64,000 nt of DNA from Constrictibacter sp. MBR-5 (GCF_040549485.1 NZ_JBEPTK010000013.1:87400-151399); one strand, 5' to 3'; counted from the first letter of the stretch, positions 54,230 through 63,727 are shown. Notes: generated from the letters alone by a model not told the origin. Numbers and translations are program-made.

Positions 54230-55288
54230 TCAGTGGCCGGTCATGGTGAGCTTGGTGTTCCCCGTGTCGTAGACCTGCGGGTTCTGCGGCCCCTCGACCT
54301 CGATGTCGGCGACGAGGCCGCGCGCTGCGCGCGACAGGGCGTGGTCCACGATGTGGAACGTGCCGGGCACTTCTAACTTCATCTCGGCGACGGTCGCGCC
54401 GCCCGGTGCCACGAGGGTGGTCTGCACGTCGGGCGTCGCCGGTGTGGTGAGCGATCCCTGGCTGTAAACCTTGTCGAAGATCTCGCCGATGACGTGGAAG
54501 CTCGAGGTCTTGTTCGGGCCGCCGACACCGAAGAAGAGACGGACTGTCTCGTCACGCTTCGCCTTCAGCGCCATGTCACCCGACAGGCCGGCGGCGGCGC
54601 CGTTGAAGACGTAGTATTCCGGCCGCTCGTCGAGGAGCTTGTCGTAGTCCGTCGTGGCGAGCCCTTGGGCGCCGAAGGCCTGCTCCGTGTAGATCTCGCC
54701 CTGCATGACATAAAATTCGCGATCAACCTTCGGCAGTCCGCCCTCCGGCTCGACCAGGATCAGGCCGTACATCCCGGCCTGGATGTGGTCGGCGACCATC
54801 GGCGTCGCGCAATGGTAGACGTACAGGCCTGGGTTCAGTGCCTTGAATCGGAACGAGGTGGTGTCCCCGGGATCCGTCTGGGTCGCGACGGCGCCGCCGC
54901 CGGGGCCGGTGACGGCATGGAAGTCCACCGAGTGCGCCATGTGGCTGTCTTCGGCGTTCTTCAGGGTGACGTCGACCGTGTCGCCGACGCGGATCCGGAC
55001 GAAGGGACCGGGGACCTTGCCGTTGAACGTCCAGTAGCGGAACGCCGTCCCGTCGGCGAGCTTCGCCTCCCGCTCGATGGTCTCCAGGTCGACCTTTACG
55101 AGCGCGGGGGTGGCGCGCTCGATGGGACCCGGCAGGTCCGTCGCGTCGCGGACGATGCTCTGCAGGGCGGCGATCGCCTCACTATTCCACGCGTCGGCCG
55201 GTTCGGCGGCGTTGGCGCCGAAGGCGATGCCGGCGCAGAGCGCCAGTGCGCTGAGCGAGGAGGACAGCCTTGCGATCGGGGATTTCAT
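54230..55288 (-). CDS. nirK: copper-containing nitrite reductase NirK
   Basis: A 352-residue periplasmic enzyme that reduces nitrite to nitric oxide. The signal peptide is about 27 residues. Two cupredoxin domains are present. Type 2 and type 1 ligands are in MAHSVDFHAVTG, YHCATPMVADHIQAGMYG, TSSFHVIGEIFDK and GTFHIVDHALSRAARG. In the type 1 site the Cys-to-His distance is eight residues, one less than in class I enzymes, which fits class II (AniA-like) NirK. A perfect TTGCG-N4-CGCAA site lies about 80 bases upstream. Confidence 0.94.
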   Translation of the reverse strand: MKSPIARLSSSLSALALCAGIAFGANAAEPADAWNSEAIAALQSIVRDATDLPGPIERATPALVKVDLETIEREAKLADGTAFRYWTFNGKVPGPFVRIRVGDTVDVTLKNAEDSHMAHSVDFHAVTGPGGGAVATQTDPGDTTSFRFKALNPGLYVYHCATPMVADHIQAGMYGLILVEPEGGLPKVDREFYVMQGEIYTEQAFGAQGLATTDYDKLLDERPEYYVFNGAAAGLSGDMALKAKRDETVRLFFGVGGPNKTSSFHVIGEIFDKVYSQGSLTTPATPDVQTTLVAPGGATVAEMKLEVPGTFHIVDHALSRAARGLVADIEVEGPQNPQVYDTGNTKLTMTGH

Positions 55289-55361
55289 CTATCTCACTCC
55301 ATCCACCGGAGGCTTGGTCGCCCCCGATGACTGCAACATAGCGGGTGCCCGCGGAATCGAT

Positions 55362-55375
55362 TTGCGCTGGCGCAA
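55362..55375. promoter_or_regulatory. NnrR/Dnr-type operator upstream of nirK
   Basis: TTGCGCTGGCGCAA is a perfect TTGCG-N4-CGCAA dyad. This form is the known NnrR target in Rhodobacter-type denitrifiers. It lies between nirK (start 55288) and the divergent Crp/Fnr regulator gene (start 55444) and could serve both. Confidence 0.75.
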
Positions 55376-55443
55376 ACGTGGCGCACATTCAGGACCGAGG
55401 GTTGTGTCCGGTGAGGGCGCACGAGGCTGCGGGGAGAACAGCA

Positions 55444-56142
55444 GTGGACACTGCCGCACGTATCGGCCTCATCGAGCGGGTACCGCTCTTTCAGGGGTTA
55501 GGGATGCCGGACCTCGACGCCGTCGCCCGGGCGGCGCGCGAACGGCCCGTCCGCAAGGGCGATCGGCCCTTCCGGCAGGGCGAGGATGCCATCGACCATT
55601 ATGTCGTGGCCTGGGGCCGGATCCGGCTCGATCAGACCACCCCGGACGGGCAGAACGTGCTGCTGCGCTTCATGGGCGCCGGCGATCTGCTCGGATCGGT
55701 GGCGGTCTTCCGCGGCATGCCGTTCCCGGCCACGCCCACTGCGATCGAGGATTGCATGCTGCTGGCCTGGAGCGCCGTCGGCTTCGCCGAACTGATGCAG
55801 CGGTTCCCGGTGATCGCGACGAATGCCATCCGCATTGTCGGCGGCCGGATCGAGGACCTGCAGGCGCGGCTTCAGGAGGCGGCGACGCAGCGGGTCGAGC
55901 GCCGGCTCGCTGCGACCCTGCTGCGCATGGTGAAGCAGGCGGGGCGGCGGGTGGAAGGCGGGGTGGAGATTCCCTTCGCCGTGTCGCGCCAGGAACTCGC
56001 CGAGATGACCGCCACCACGCTCTTCACGGTCAGTCGCACGCTCGCCGCATGGGAACAGGAGGGCATCGTCAGCGGCAAGCGGTCAAGCCACCTGGTGATC
56101 GCCAAGCCGCACCGGCTGGTACAGATCGCGGAACAGGCCTGA
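55444..56142 (+). CDS. Crp/Fnr-family transcriptional regulator (NnrR/Dnr-like)
   Basis: A 232-residue Crp/Fnr-type protein. The cyclic-nucleotide-binding-like domain covers residues 10-130 (GQNVLLRFMGAGDLLGSVAV). The C-terminal winged helix has VSRQELAEMTATTLFTVSRT with LAAWEQEGIV. No N-terminal Cys cluster for an Fe-S cluster is visible, which favours a Dnr/NnrR-like NO sensor over FNR. A GTG at 55444 after GGGAGA is the likely start; a GTG at 55411 is also possible. It lies between nirK and the DUF1858-nnrS genes, both of which have matching operators. Confidence 0.88.
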   Translation: MDTAARIGLIERVPLFQGLGMPDLDAVARAARERPVRKGDRPFRQGEDAIDHYVVAWGRIRLDQTTPDGQNVLLRFMGAGDLLGSVAVFRGMPFPATPTAIEDCMLLAWSAVGFAELMQRFPVIATNAIRIVGGRIEDLQARLQEAATQRVERRLAATLLRMVKQAGRRVEGGVEIPFAVSRQELAEMTATTLFTVSRTLAAWEQEGIVSGKRSSHLVIAKPHRLVQIAEQA

Positions 56143-56157
56143 TCGCGCGTCGCGCGT

Positions 56158-56171
56158 TTGCGCCGGCGCAA
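56158..56171. promoter_or_regulatory. NnrR/Dnr-type operator upstream of the DUF1858-nnrS genes
   Basis: TTGCGCCGGCGCAA is a second perfect TTGCG-N4-CGCAA dyad, about 60 bases before the DUF1858 start. Its half-sites are identical to the nirK operator, which supports one shared regulator. Confidence 0.75.
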
Positions 56172-56231
56172 CCTCGTTGCCCCGACCACCGCCTAGCATG
56201 TGCCGTCGAGGCGCGTGATGGAGGTGGCGAG

Positions 56232-56471
56232 ATGTCTTCCGCTCGGTTGGACGGGATGATGGTGGCGGAGGTGATGGAGCGATGGCCGGTCAGCGTCGGC
56301 GTGTTCAACAGACGCCGCATGGCCTGCCCGGGCTGCGTCATGGCGCCGTTCATGACGATTGCGGAGGCGGCGATCTCCTACGGGCTGTCGCCTGCGGAAC
56401 TGGAGGCTGATCTGGTCGAGGCGACGGAGGGTCCCACGGCGGGTCCAAGTGGCAAGGAGCCGGGCCAATGA
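56232..56471 (+). CDS. DUF1858-domain protein
   Basis: A 79-residue protein with the DUF1858 pattern: a VAEVMERWPVSVGVF helix, the central RRMACPGCVM motif with CPGC, and a following YGLSPAELEADL helix. DUF1858 is found alone and in ScdA/Ric-type iron-sulfur repair proteins, where the Cys residues may bind iron or sense NO. It overlaps nnrS by ATGA, and an NnrR-type operator lies upstream. Confidence 0.9.
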   Translation: MSSARLDGMMVAEVMERWPVSVGVFNRRRMACPGCVMAPFMTIAEAAISYGLSPAELEADLVEATEGPTAGPSGKEPGQ

Positions 56472-57691
56472 GCAGCACCGTTCAGACGGGTGCGGTGTCG
56501 CCGGACGCTGAGCGGCGCCTGCCGCCTCCGGTGTTCCGCCTCGGCTTCCGACCGTTTTTTCTCCTCGGCGCCGTGTGGGCGGTTCTCGCCATCGCCCTTT
56601 GGCTCGCCGCGCTGGCGAGGGTAGTGGCGATCGGTGCCCCATACGGCGCGCTGGCGTGGCACGCCCATGAAATGCTCTACGGCTTTGCGGCAGCCATCCT
56701 CGCCGGTTTCCTGCTGACGGCGGTGCCGGGCTGGACGATGCAGCCCAAGCTCGGCGCCGTCGGCCTAGCGGCGCTAGCCGGGCTCTGGATCGCCGGACGC
56801 TTCGCCATGGCCTTCCCGGAAATCGTGGGCATCAGCGGGGCGGCGGCGCTCGACCTGCTGTTCCTCGTGTTGGTGCTGGCGCGGACGGCATCGCAGATCG
56901 TGGCCAGCCGAAACTGGCGCAACCTGCCCATCGCCGCGGCTCCGGCGGTGCTCCTGGGCGGCAATATGCTGTTCCACCTGGGCGCGGGCGGTTTCGTTCA
57001 GACCTCCGGCCTCGAAAATCGCCTCGGTATTGCCGTCTATGTGTTCCTGGTGGCGGCGATCGGCGGCCGCATCATCCCGACCTTTACGCGGAACTGGCTA
57101 AAGAAGCGTACAGCCCCTGGGGCGGTGCCGCCCGATGCGTCTCGGTTTGATGTCGGGGTTGTGCTGATCACGCTCGCGGTACTGGTCCTATGGGTCTCGT
57201 CGCCCGAGAGCCCAATCCTCGCAGTGGCCGCGGCAGTCGCTGCCTGCGGCCATCTTGTTCGTCTGCTGCGCTGGAAGGGCCTGCGGACCGGCAGCGAGCC
57301 GCTCGTGTGGATCCTGCATGTCGCCTATGCCTGGATGCCCGTCTCCTTAGGTCTCGTCGCGGGCGCCGCATACGACCCGGTCGCCGTGCCGGCGAGCGCG
57401 GCCGTGCACGCTCTGACGGCCGGCGTCATCACGACCATGATGTTCGCCATCATGACCCGTGCCACCCTCGGCCACACGGGAAGGCCGCTCACCGCCGACA
57501 GGTGGACGACAGCAGCGTATCTGATGATCGTCGGGGCAGGGGCGTGCCGGGTTCTAGCGGCGTTCACGGTGCCGCTCTACGGGACACTGCTGACCTTGTC
57601 GGGGCTGTTCTGGCTCGCCGCGTTCTCGATCTACCTCGCGGCTTACGGGCCGAAACTGCTCGGCGAGCCGGTACCGGTCGCCGCAGGTTGA
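56468..57691 (+). CDS. nnrS: NnrS family protein (NO-stress-associated heme-copper membrane protein)
   Basis: A 407-residue protein with about twelve membrane helices. Family signs are FRLGFRPFFLLGAVWAVLAI, WHAHEMLYGFAAAILAGFLL with TAVPGW, and GRIIPTFTRNW, plus MMFAIMTRATLGHTGRPL late in the chain. NnrS proteins hold heme and copper and protect cells from nitric oxide products; they are typical NnrR targets. The gene is translationally coupled to the DUF1858 gene. Confidence 0.93.
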   Translation: MSSTVQTGAVSPDAERRLPPPVFRLGFRPFFLLGAVWAVLAIALWLAALARVVAIGAPYGALAWHAHEMLYGFAAAILAGFLLTAVPGWTMQPKLGAVGLAALAGLWIAGRFAMAFPEIVGISGAAALDLLFLVLVLARTASQIVASRNWRNLPIAAAPAVLLGGNMLFHLGAGGFVQTSGLENRLGIAVYVFLVAAIGGRIIPTFTRNWLKKRTAPGAVPPDASRFDVGVVLITLAVLVLWVSSPESPILAVAAAVAACGHLVRLLRWKGLRTGSEPLVWILHVAYAWMPVSLGLVAGAAYDPVAVPASAAVHALTAGVITTMMFAIMTRATLGHTGRPLTADRWTTAAYLMIVGAGACRVLAAFTVPLYGTLLTLSGLFWLAAFSIYLAAYGPKLLGEPVPVAAG

Positions 57692-57756
57692 GCAGCACGC
57701 CGGCTCCCGCAATGCCCAGGTCACCAAGCTTACCATCATCGCTGCCGCCAGCCGAT

Positions 57757-57779
57757 GTCAAATGTAGCCAATGTTTGAC
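57757..57779. promoter_or_regulatory. inverted repeat before the nap operon
   Basis: GTCAAA (57757-57762) and TTTGAC (57774-57779) are perfect six-base arms with an 11-base spacer, about 57 bases before the likely napE start. The orientation is opposite to an FNR site. It is a candidate operator whose binding protein is unknown. Confidence 0.45.
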
Positions 57780-57798
57780 CATCTGCCCGAATGGGGGC

Positions 57799-57810
57799 AG
57801 ACTTAAGTCT
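57799..57810. promoter_or_regulatory. 12-bp perfect palindrome before the nap operon
   Basis: AGACTTAAGTCT is a perfect palindrome lying between the inverted repeat and the likely napE GTG start. It is AT-richer than its surroundings and could be an operator or part of the promoter. Confidence 0.45.
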
Positions 57811-57835
57811 GGAAAAGCGGCAGCATGGAGCCACT

Positions 57836-58024
57836 GTGACCGAACGAGCCATGCCGGGGGACGGGGGCCCTTCGCGGCGGAAGGAACTCCTCACCTTCGC
57901 CGCTCTCGCGTTCGGGATCTGGCCGCTGGTTGCGGTCGGGGTGGTCGGTGGATACGGCTTCCTCGTTTGGATGTGGCAGATCGTCTTCGGCCCGCCGGGC
58001 CCTCCCGGCCACGGCATGTTCTAG
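57836..58024 (+). CDS. napE: periplasmic nitrate reductase accessory protein NapE
   Basis: A 62-residue protein with one membrane helix, KELLTFAALAFGIWPLVAVG running into VVGGYGFLVWMWQ, and the PPGPP tail expected of NapE. The GTG at 57836 after GGAG is the better start; an ATG at 57791 has no ribosome-binding site and overlaps the palindromic region. NapE is a small membrane protein of unknown exact role in nap operons. Confidence 0.88.
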   Translation: MTERAMPGDGGPSRRKELLTFAALAFGIWPLVAVGVVGGYGFLVWMWQIVFGPPGPPGHGMF

Positions 58025-58031
58025 GCTTGGC

Positions 58032-58547
58032 ATGAGTGCGACGACAGCCCTCAGCCGGCGCGGCTTTCTCTCGGGCCGCACACGCGCCGAGCCGGTCATC
58101 GCGGAACCCTTCCGTGTGCATCCGCCCTGGACCGGGCGAGAGGGTTTTCGCGCCTGCACCGACTGCGGCGCCTGCGTCGAGGCATGCCCGACAGAGATCG
58201 TCTCCCTGACCGGGGGGGTGCATCTCGAGTTCGCCGCCGGCGAGTGCACCTTCTGCGGCGCCTGCGCGGCGGTTTGTCCCGAGCCCGTCTTCGACCGCGC
58301 GCAGCCGCACCCGTTCCAGCACGTCGCGGCAATCGGCGAAGCCTGCCTAGCCCGTGCCGGCGTCGTCTGCCAGAGCTGCGGCGATGCCTGTCCGGAGCGG
58401 GCCATCCGATTTACGCCGCGGCGCGGTGGCCCGTTCCTTCCGACGGTCGTGGGGGACTCCTGCACCGGCTGCGGTGCCTGCGTGTCGCCTTGTCCGGTCG
58501 CTGCGATCGGCATGGCGGCTGCGCCGCGGGAGTTCGCCGATGGTTGA
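58032..58547 (+). CDS. napF: ferredoxin-type protein NapF
   Basis: A 171-residue cytoplasmic iron-sulfur protein. Cysteine groups are CTDCGACVEACP, CTFCGACAAVCP, CQSCGDACP and CTGCGACVSPCP, i.e. about four [4Fe-4S] sites. An RR near the start (SRRGFLSG) is typical of NapF. It assists maturation of NapA. It overlaps napD by 8 bases. Confidence 0.92.
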   Translation: MSATTALSRRGFLSGRTRAEPVIAEPFRVHPPWTGREGFRACTDCGACVEACPTEIVSLTGGVHLEFAAGECTFCGACAAVCPEPVFDRAQPHPFQHVAAIGEACLARAGVVCQSCGDACPERAIRFTPRRGGPFLPTVVGDSCTGCGACVSPCPVAAIGMAAAPREFADG

Positions 58548-58806
58548 CGAGAGAGAACTCCCCCACGTCTCCAGTGCCGTCGTCGCCGTCCGGCCCGAAC
58601 GCCTGCAGGACGTCCTGCGTCAGATCGAGTGTATGCCGGGCACCGAGGTACCGGCCTGGCAGCACAGCAGACTTGTCGTCGTTTTCGAAGCCGTGAGCAG
58701 CGGCGACGTCGCCGCTCGTCTGGCGCGGATCGCCGATATGGACGGCGTCGTCGCCGCCAACATGGTGTTCGAGCACGCCGAACCCCAAAAAAGCAGCGGA
58801 GCATGA
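58540..58806 (+). CDS. napD: chaperone NapD
   Basis: An 88-residue protein with the NapD pattern: [20 protein letters not shown], then [21 protein letters not shown]. NapD binds the Tat signal of NapA before export. It is coupled to napA by an ATGA overlap. Confidence 0.9.
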   Translation: MVDERELPHVSSAVVAVRPERLQDVLRQIECMPGTEVPAWQHSRLVVVFEAVSSGDVAARLARIADMDGVVAANMVFEHAEPQKSSGA

Positions 58807-61304
58807 ACATGGACGTCACCCGCCGTACGGTGCTGAAGGCGCAGGCCGCCGCCGCCGCCGCTGCCGCCGCGGGCATCGCCCTGCCGGCCGACGCTCAGCC
58901 GGTGCCGGGCGGTGTGCAGGCCCTCGACATCAATTGGTCGAAGGCACCCTGCCGATTCTGCGGCACCGGCTGCGGCGTAATGGTCGGCGTCAAGGAGGGC
59001 CGCGTCGTGGCGACCCATGGCGACATGCAGGCGGAGGTCAACCGTGGCCTCAATTGCGTGAAGGGGTACTTCCTCTCCAAGATCATGTACGGCTCCGACC
59101 GGCTGACGACACCGCTCCTGCGCAAACGCGACGGGGTCTACGCCAAGGACGGCGAGTTCGAGCCGGTGAGCTGGGATGAGGCGTTCGACGTAATGGCCGC
59201 GCAGTGCAAGCGCGTGCTTAAAGAGAAGGGGCCCACCGCCGTCGGCATGTTCGGTTCCGGCCAGTGGACGATCTTCGAGGGGTATGCCGCGACCAAGCTG
59301 ATGCGTGGCGGCTTCCGTTCGAACAATCTCGATCCCAACGCGCGTCACTGCATGGCCTCTGCCGCGACCGCCTTCATGCGCACCTTCGGCATGGATGAGC
59401 CGATGGGCTGCTACGACGATTTCGAGCATGCGGACGCGTTCGTGCTGTGGGGCTCGAACATGGCGGAGATGCACCCGATCCTGTGGACGCGCCTCGCCGA
59501 CCGGCGCCTCGGCTATCCGCACGTGAAGGTCGCGGTCCTGTCGACCTTCACCCACCGTAGCATGGACCTCGCCGACGTCCCGATCATCTTCAAGCCGGGC
59601 ACCGACCTCGCGATCCTGAATTACATCGCCAACCACATCATCCAGACCGGCCGAGTGAATGAGGCGTTCGTGCGCGACCACACGACCTTCATGACCGGCA
59701 CCACCGACATCGGTTACGGGCTGCGAGCGGAACATCCGCTGGAGATGAAGGCGAAGGGTGTTGCCGACGCCGCCAAGATGACGCCTAGCGACTTCGAGAC
59801 GTTCAAGGCGCTGGTCTCGGAATACACCCTGGAAAAGGTGTCCGAGCTGAGCGGCGTAGAGCCCGGCTTCCTGGAAGAGCTGGCGGAACTCTACGCGGAT
59901 CCGGAGCGGAAGGTCATGTCGCTCTGGACCATGGGTTTCAACCAGCACGTCCGCGGCGTCTGGGCGAACCAGATGGTCTATAACATTCACCTGCTGACCG
60001 GCAAAATCTCGGAGCCCGGCAACAGCCCCTTCTCGCTGACCGGACAGCCGTCGGCCTGCGGAACGGCACGCGAAGTCGGCACGTTCGCGCACCGCCTGCC
60101 GGCCGACATGGTGGTGACCAACCCCGAGCACCGGCACCATGCCGAGGAGATATGGAAGCTGCCGCACGGCCTGCTGCCGGAGAAGCCGGGCTATCATGCG
60201 GTTCAGCAGGACCGAATGCTGAAGGACGGCAAGCTCAATTTTTACTGGGTCCAGGTGAACAACAACCTGCAGGCGGCCCCGAACAACGATCAGGAGACCT
60301 ATCCGGGCTACCGGAACCCGGACAATTTCATCGTCGTATCCGACGCCTATCCCACGGTGACGGCACGCGCCGCCGACCTCATCCTGCCGGCAGCCATGTG
60401 GGTGGAGAAGGAAGGGGCGTACGGCAACGCCGAGCGCCGCACCCACGTCTGGCACCAATTGGTGCAGGCACCGGGCGAAGCGCGATCCGATCTGTGGCAG
60501 CTGATGGAGTTCTCCAAGCGCTTCACGACGGACGAAGTCTGGCCGACCGAGATTCTAGACGCCAATCCCGATTATCGTGGCAGGACGCTGTTCGACGTGC
60601 TGTTCGGAAACGGCAATGTCGATGCCTTTCCCGTGTCGGAGATCGACGCCGCCTACCGAAACGAGGAGGCGAACCATTTCGGCTTCTATGTTCAGAAGGG
60701 GCTCTTCGAGGAGTACGCCGCCTTCGGCAGGGGCCACGGCCACGATCTGGCGCCCTACGACCGGTACCATCGGGAGCGCGGCCTGCGCTGGCCCGTCGTG
60801 GACGGCAAGGAGACGCTCTGGCGCTATCGCGAGGGCTACGACCCATACGTGAAGCCGGGTGAGGGCGTGAAGTTCTACGGCCGTAAGGACGGCCGCGCCG
60901 TCATCCTCGCCGTTCCCTACGAGCCGCCCGCAGAGAGTCCGGATGACGAATTCGACCTCTGGCTCGTTACCGGCCGGGTGCTGGAGCACTGGCATTCCGG
61001 CTCCATGACGATGCGCGTCCCGGAGCTGTACAAGGCCTTTCCCGGCGCCGTCTGCTTCATGCACGGGGACGACGCCAGAAGACGCGGCCTGAACCAGGGA
61101 GCCGAGGTGCGGGTGATCTCGCGGCGCGGTGAAATCCGCAGCCGCGTCGAGACGCGCGGCCGCAACCGCATGCCGCGCGGCGTCATCTTCGTGCCGTGGT
61201 TCGACGCCAGCCAACTCATCAACAAGGTCACGCTGGACGCCACGGACCCGATCTCGAAGCAGACGGACTTCAAGAAGTGCGCCGTCAGGATCGAGGCCGT
61301 CTGA
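58803..61304 (+). CDS. napA: periplasmic nitrate reductase catalytic subunit NapA
   Basis: An 833-residue molybdenum enzyme. The Tat signal is [20 protein letters not shown]. The [4Fe-4S] cluster ligands are Cys50, Cys53, Cys57 and Cys85 ([11 protein letters not shown] and GLNCVKG), and the molybdenum ligand is Cys183 (NARHCMAS). It reduces nitrate to nitrite in the periplasm with electrons from NapB. The start may be the first or third Met (58803 or 58809). Confidence 0.96.
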   Translation: MNMDVTRRTVLKAQAAAAAAAAAGIALPADAQPVPGGVQALDINWSKAPCRFCGTGCGVMVGVKEGRVVATHGDMQAEVNRGLNCVKGYFLSKIMYGSDRLTTPLLRKRDGVYAKDGEFEPVSWDEAFDVMAAQCKRVLKEKGPTAVGMFGSGQWTIFEGYAATKLMRGGFRSNNLDPNARHCMASAATAFMRTFGMDEPMGCYDDFEHADAFVLWGSNMAEMHPILWTRLADRRLGYPHVKVAVLSTFTHRSMDLADVPIIFKPGTDLAILNYIANHIIQTGRVNEAFVRDHTTFMTGTTDIGYGLRAEHPLEMKAKGVADAAKMTPSDFETFKALVSEYTLEKVSELSGVEPGFLEELAELYADPERKVMSLWTMGFNQHVRGVWANQMVYNIHLLTGKISEPGNSPFSLTGQPSACGTAREVGTFAHRLPADMVVTNPEHRHHAEEIWKLPHGLLPEKPGYHAVQQDRMLKDGKLNFYWVQVNNNLQAAPNNDQETYPGYRNPDNFIVVSDAYPTVTARAADLILPAAMWVEKEGAYGNAERRTHVWHQLVQAPGEARSDLWQLMEFSKRFTTDEVWPTEILDANPDYRGRTLFDVLFGNGNVDAFPVSEIDAAYRNEEANHFGFYVQKGLFEEYAAFGRGHGHDLAPYDRYHRERGLRWPVVDGKETLWRYREGYDPYVKPGEGVKFYGRKDGRAVILAVPYEPPAESPDDEFDLWLVTGRVLEHWHSGSMTMRVPELYKAFPGAVCFMHGDDARRRGLNQGAEVRVISRRGEIRSRVETRGRNRMPRGVIFVPWFDASQLINKVTLDATDPISKQTDFKKCAVRIEAV

Positions 61305-61846
61305 TGAGCTTTCCGGCACGCGTTTCGATCCGCTCCGCGTCGCGCTGGCGCGCCGCGGTCCTTCTCCTGGCGGGGCTGCTCGGGCTGGCCGTCGCCGGCA
61401 CCGAGGCGGTGTCGCAGGGTGCGCCTCCCGGCTCGACCTTGAGCGGGCCGGTCCAGACCAGCCCGCGGCTCACCGGCCACACGCCTCCGATGGCCGACGT
61501 CGGAGCGCCGCCGGTGCCGCGCTGGGTGACCGACGACGTCCGCAAGATGCGCGCCTATCCGGAGCAGCCGCCGGTCATTCCGCACTCGATCGAGGGGTAC
61601 CAGCTCTCGGTAAACGCGAACCGCTGCCTCACCTGTCACAAGCGCGAATTCACGGAGGGCTCGGGGGCGCCGATGATCAGCGTCACGCACTACATGACGC
61701 GGGAGGGCCAGATGCTGGCAGACGTGTCGCCGCGGCGCTATTTCTGCACGGCCTGCCACGTGCCCCAGGCGGCGACCGCGCCCCTGGTGGACAACACCTT
61801 CCGCGACATGAGTACGATGGGCCCGAAGCCCGCGGGGAGCCGCTAG
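61304..61846 (+). CDS. napB: periplasmic nitrate reductase diheme subunit NapB
   Basis: A 180-residue diheme cytochrome c with signal peptide (AAVLLLAGLLGLAVAGTEAV) and heme motifs CLTCH and CTACH. PVIPHSIEGYQLSVNANRCL is typical of NapB. The ATG shares one base with the napA stop (TGATG). It passes electrons from NapC to NapA. Confidence 0.94.
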   Translation: MSFPARVSIRSASRWRAAVLLLAGLLGLAVAGTEAVSQGAPPGSTLSGPVQTSPRLTGHTPPMADVGAPPVPRWVTDDVRKMRAYPEQPPVIPHSIEGYQLSVNANRCLTCHKREFTEGSGAPMISVTHYMTREGQMLADVSPRRYFCTACHVPQAATAPLVDNTFRDMSTMGPKPAGSR

Positions 61847-61849
61847 GCC

Positions 61850-62545
61850 ATGGCAGGCCTGAAGCGGTTCCTGCGGCAGATCTGGCGGCTCGTCAGTCGC
61901 CCCGCGGCGACGCTCAGTCTCGGCTTCCTCACCTTGGGCGGATTCGTCGGCGGCGTCCTGTTCTGGGGCGGCTTCAATACGGCGCTCGAGGTGACGAACA
62001 CCGAGCAGTTCTGCATCTCTTGCCACGAGATGCGCGACAACGTGTACGAGGAACTGACCCGCACCGTCCACTTCTCCAATCGGTCCGGCGTGCGGGCGAG
62101 TTGCCCGGACTGCCACGTTCCGCACGAATGGACGGACAAGATCGCTCGCAAGATGCAGGCCTCGAAGGAGGTGTGGGGTCACCTGTTCGGCACGATCTCG
62201 ACGCGACGGAAGTTCCTCGACATGCGGCTGGAACTGGCGAAGCACGAATGGGCGCGGCTGAAGTCCAACGACAGCCTGGAGTGCCGTAACTGCCACTCGG
62301 AGGTGGCGATGGACTTCTCGAAGCAGGCGCCGCGCGCGGCGGAGATTCACCGGCGCTTCCTGCTCTCAGGTGAGGCGACCTGCATCGACTGCCACAAAGG
62401 CATCGCCCACGAGTTGCCGAACATGGAGGGCGTAGACCCCGGCTGGCGAGTCCCGCCGGAGTTTCGCGGGGATGTCCTCCCGCAGGCCTACCATCGCCAC
62501 GAGATGGAGAAACACCTTGCGACCTTTCCCGCCGCGACGCGATAG
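61850..62545 (+). CDS. napC: tetraheme cytochrome NapC
   Basis: A 231-residue NapC/NirT-family quinol dehydrogenase. One N-terminal helix ([20 protein letters not shown]) anchors it, and four heme motifs follow: CISCH, CPDCH, CRNCH and CIDCH. It takes electrons from quinol and gives them to NapB. It closes the napEFDABC operon, 3 bases after napB. Confidence 0.94.
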   Translation: MAGLKRFLRQIWRLVSRPAATLSLGFLTLGGFVGGVLFWGGFNTALEVTNTEQFCISCHEMRDNVYEELTRTVHFSNRSGVRASCPDCHVPHEWTDKIARKMQASKEVWGHLFGTISTRRKFLDMRLELAKHEWARLKSNDSLECRNCHSEVAMDFSKQAPRAAEIHRRFLLSGEATCIDCHKGIAHELPNMEGVDPGWRVPPEFRGDVLPQAYHRHEMEKHLATFPAATR

Positions 62546-62658
62546 GAGGAGCGTCGTCGTCCCATGGCACTCACAGCCGCATTGCCGTGAAGGGGTTCTG
62601 CGGCTTGCGCGACCGAGGCGTCCGCGGGAGAGTGCGGGAGAGCATAGGGGAGGGATTG

Positions 62659-63042
62659 GTGACGGGTGATCGTGATGCGCCGATGGCGCTGCTCGTGCGC
62701 TTCGGTAGAGCGTTCAATGCCGGCGATGTCGACGGCATTCTCGCCTGCGTTACCGCAGATTTCGAATGGCGCCTGGCGCAGGGACCGGATGCGCCCGACG
62801 GCCGGATCGTACGTGGCAAGGATGCTGTTCGGAATGCACTCGCCGAGCGTGCCGCCGCAATCCGCCACATTCGGTTTTCGGAAACCGAGGTCACGATTGC
62901 CGGTGATCGGATCGTTGGTCGCTTCCGCGCCACCGGCGAATGGGCGAACGGCGCACCGATCGACGTGCGAGGCGTCGACGTGTACGACCTGCGCGACGGC
63001 CTCATCGCGGTCAAGGACAGCTACTGGAAGCAGATCGACTGA
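62659..63042 (+). CDS. NTF2-like/SnoaL-type ketosteroid-isomerase-fold protein
   Basis: A 127-residue protein of the NTF2-like superfamily: FGRAFNAGDVDGILACVTAD at the start, GRIVRGKDAVRNALAERAAA, then IVGRFRATGEWANG and VDVYDLRDGLIAVKDSYWK. Many members are small isomerases or binding proteins. A GTG at 62659 after AGGGGAGGG is the likely start; an ATG at 62587 is possible. The function is unknown. Confidence 0.8.
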   Translation: MTGDRDAPMALLVRFGRAFNAGDVDGILACVTADFEWRLAQGPDAPDGRIVRGKDAVRNALAERAAAIRHIRFSETEVTIAGDRIVGRFRATGEWANGAPIDVRGVDVYDLRDGLIAVKDSYWKQID

Positions 63043-63229
63043 ACGACAGGGGCGGCAACCGAGGATAATTGTGCCCGAATTTTGAGCGGGAGAGGCGACT
63101 GAGGCCGCGGGATCTCGCTGCAGAGACTGTCTGAACCAACGAGGAACCGGCGGCGTTTGGCTTAGCCGAGCGGGGGCCAATGTTGGATCTGCGCAGAGGA
63201 TTTGCTCGATCAGCCTCGGCGTCTCGTCC

Positions 63230-63679
63230 CTATCGGCGGTGCGTGGCGCGCCGACCGCTCGGTTCAGCCGCTTCGGGCTTCACCGCAATGAGGTCGACCT
63301 CCACCAGCCATTCCGGCCGTCCCAGCATCGATACAACGACGCCTGTCGAGACGGGATGCACGCCCTTCAGCCAGCGGCCGATGACCGGGTAGACGGCGTC
63401 GCGGAGACGCGGGTCGACGAGATAGATGACGATCTTGCAGATATGCCCGAGATCGCTGCCGCACTCCTTCAGCAAAATCTCCGCGTTGCGCATGGCGCAG
63501 TCGACCTGGACCGCAGCGTCGCCGATGCCGACGCTCTCGCCGGTCTGCAGATCCTGCCCGACCTGCCCACGCAGAAAGACGATGTTCCCGGCGACCACCG
63601 CATGAGCCAAGTCGGCGCCCCGGTCCTCCTCGGAACTGGCGCCAAGGGTATTGAAAGGGCGAATGCGTGTGTGGACCAT
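63230..63679 (-). CDS. RidA family protein (YjgF/YER057c-like)
   Basis: A 149-residue RidA-superfamily member. FLRGQVGQDLQTGESVGIGD, ILLKECGSDLGHICKIVIYL and WLVEVDLIAVKPEA match the fold and the C-terminal EVDLIA stretch. RidA proteins hydrolyse reactive enamine/imine intermediates, but this longer subgroup with an early HTRIRPFNT is less well understood. It is followed on the same strand by an IS630 remnant. Confidence 0.88.
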   Translation of the reverse strand: MVHTRIRPFNTLGASSEEDRGADLAHAVVAGNIVFLRGQVGQDLQTGESVGIGDAAVQVDCAMRNAEILLKECGSDLGHICKIVIYLVDPRLRDAVYPVIGRWLKGVHPVSTGVVVSMLGRPEWLVEVDLIAVKPEAAEPSGRRATHRR

Positions 63680-63727
63680 CCCGGGTTCTCCGTTGCTAGA
63701 GCAGATTCTCGAGAGCGCGTCGCGGGT

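Noticed and set aside
57782..57801. Hairpin TCTGCCC/GGGCAGA in the nap promoter as a terminator of nnrS
   Set aside because: The stem is short and no T tract follows it. It is more likely part of the promoter architecture or chance.
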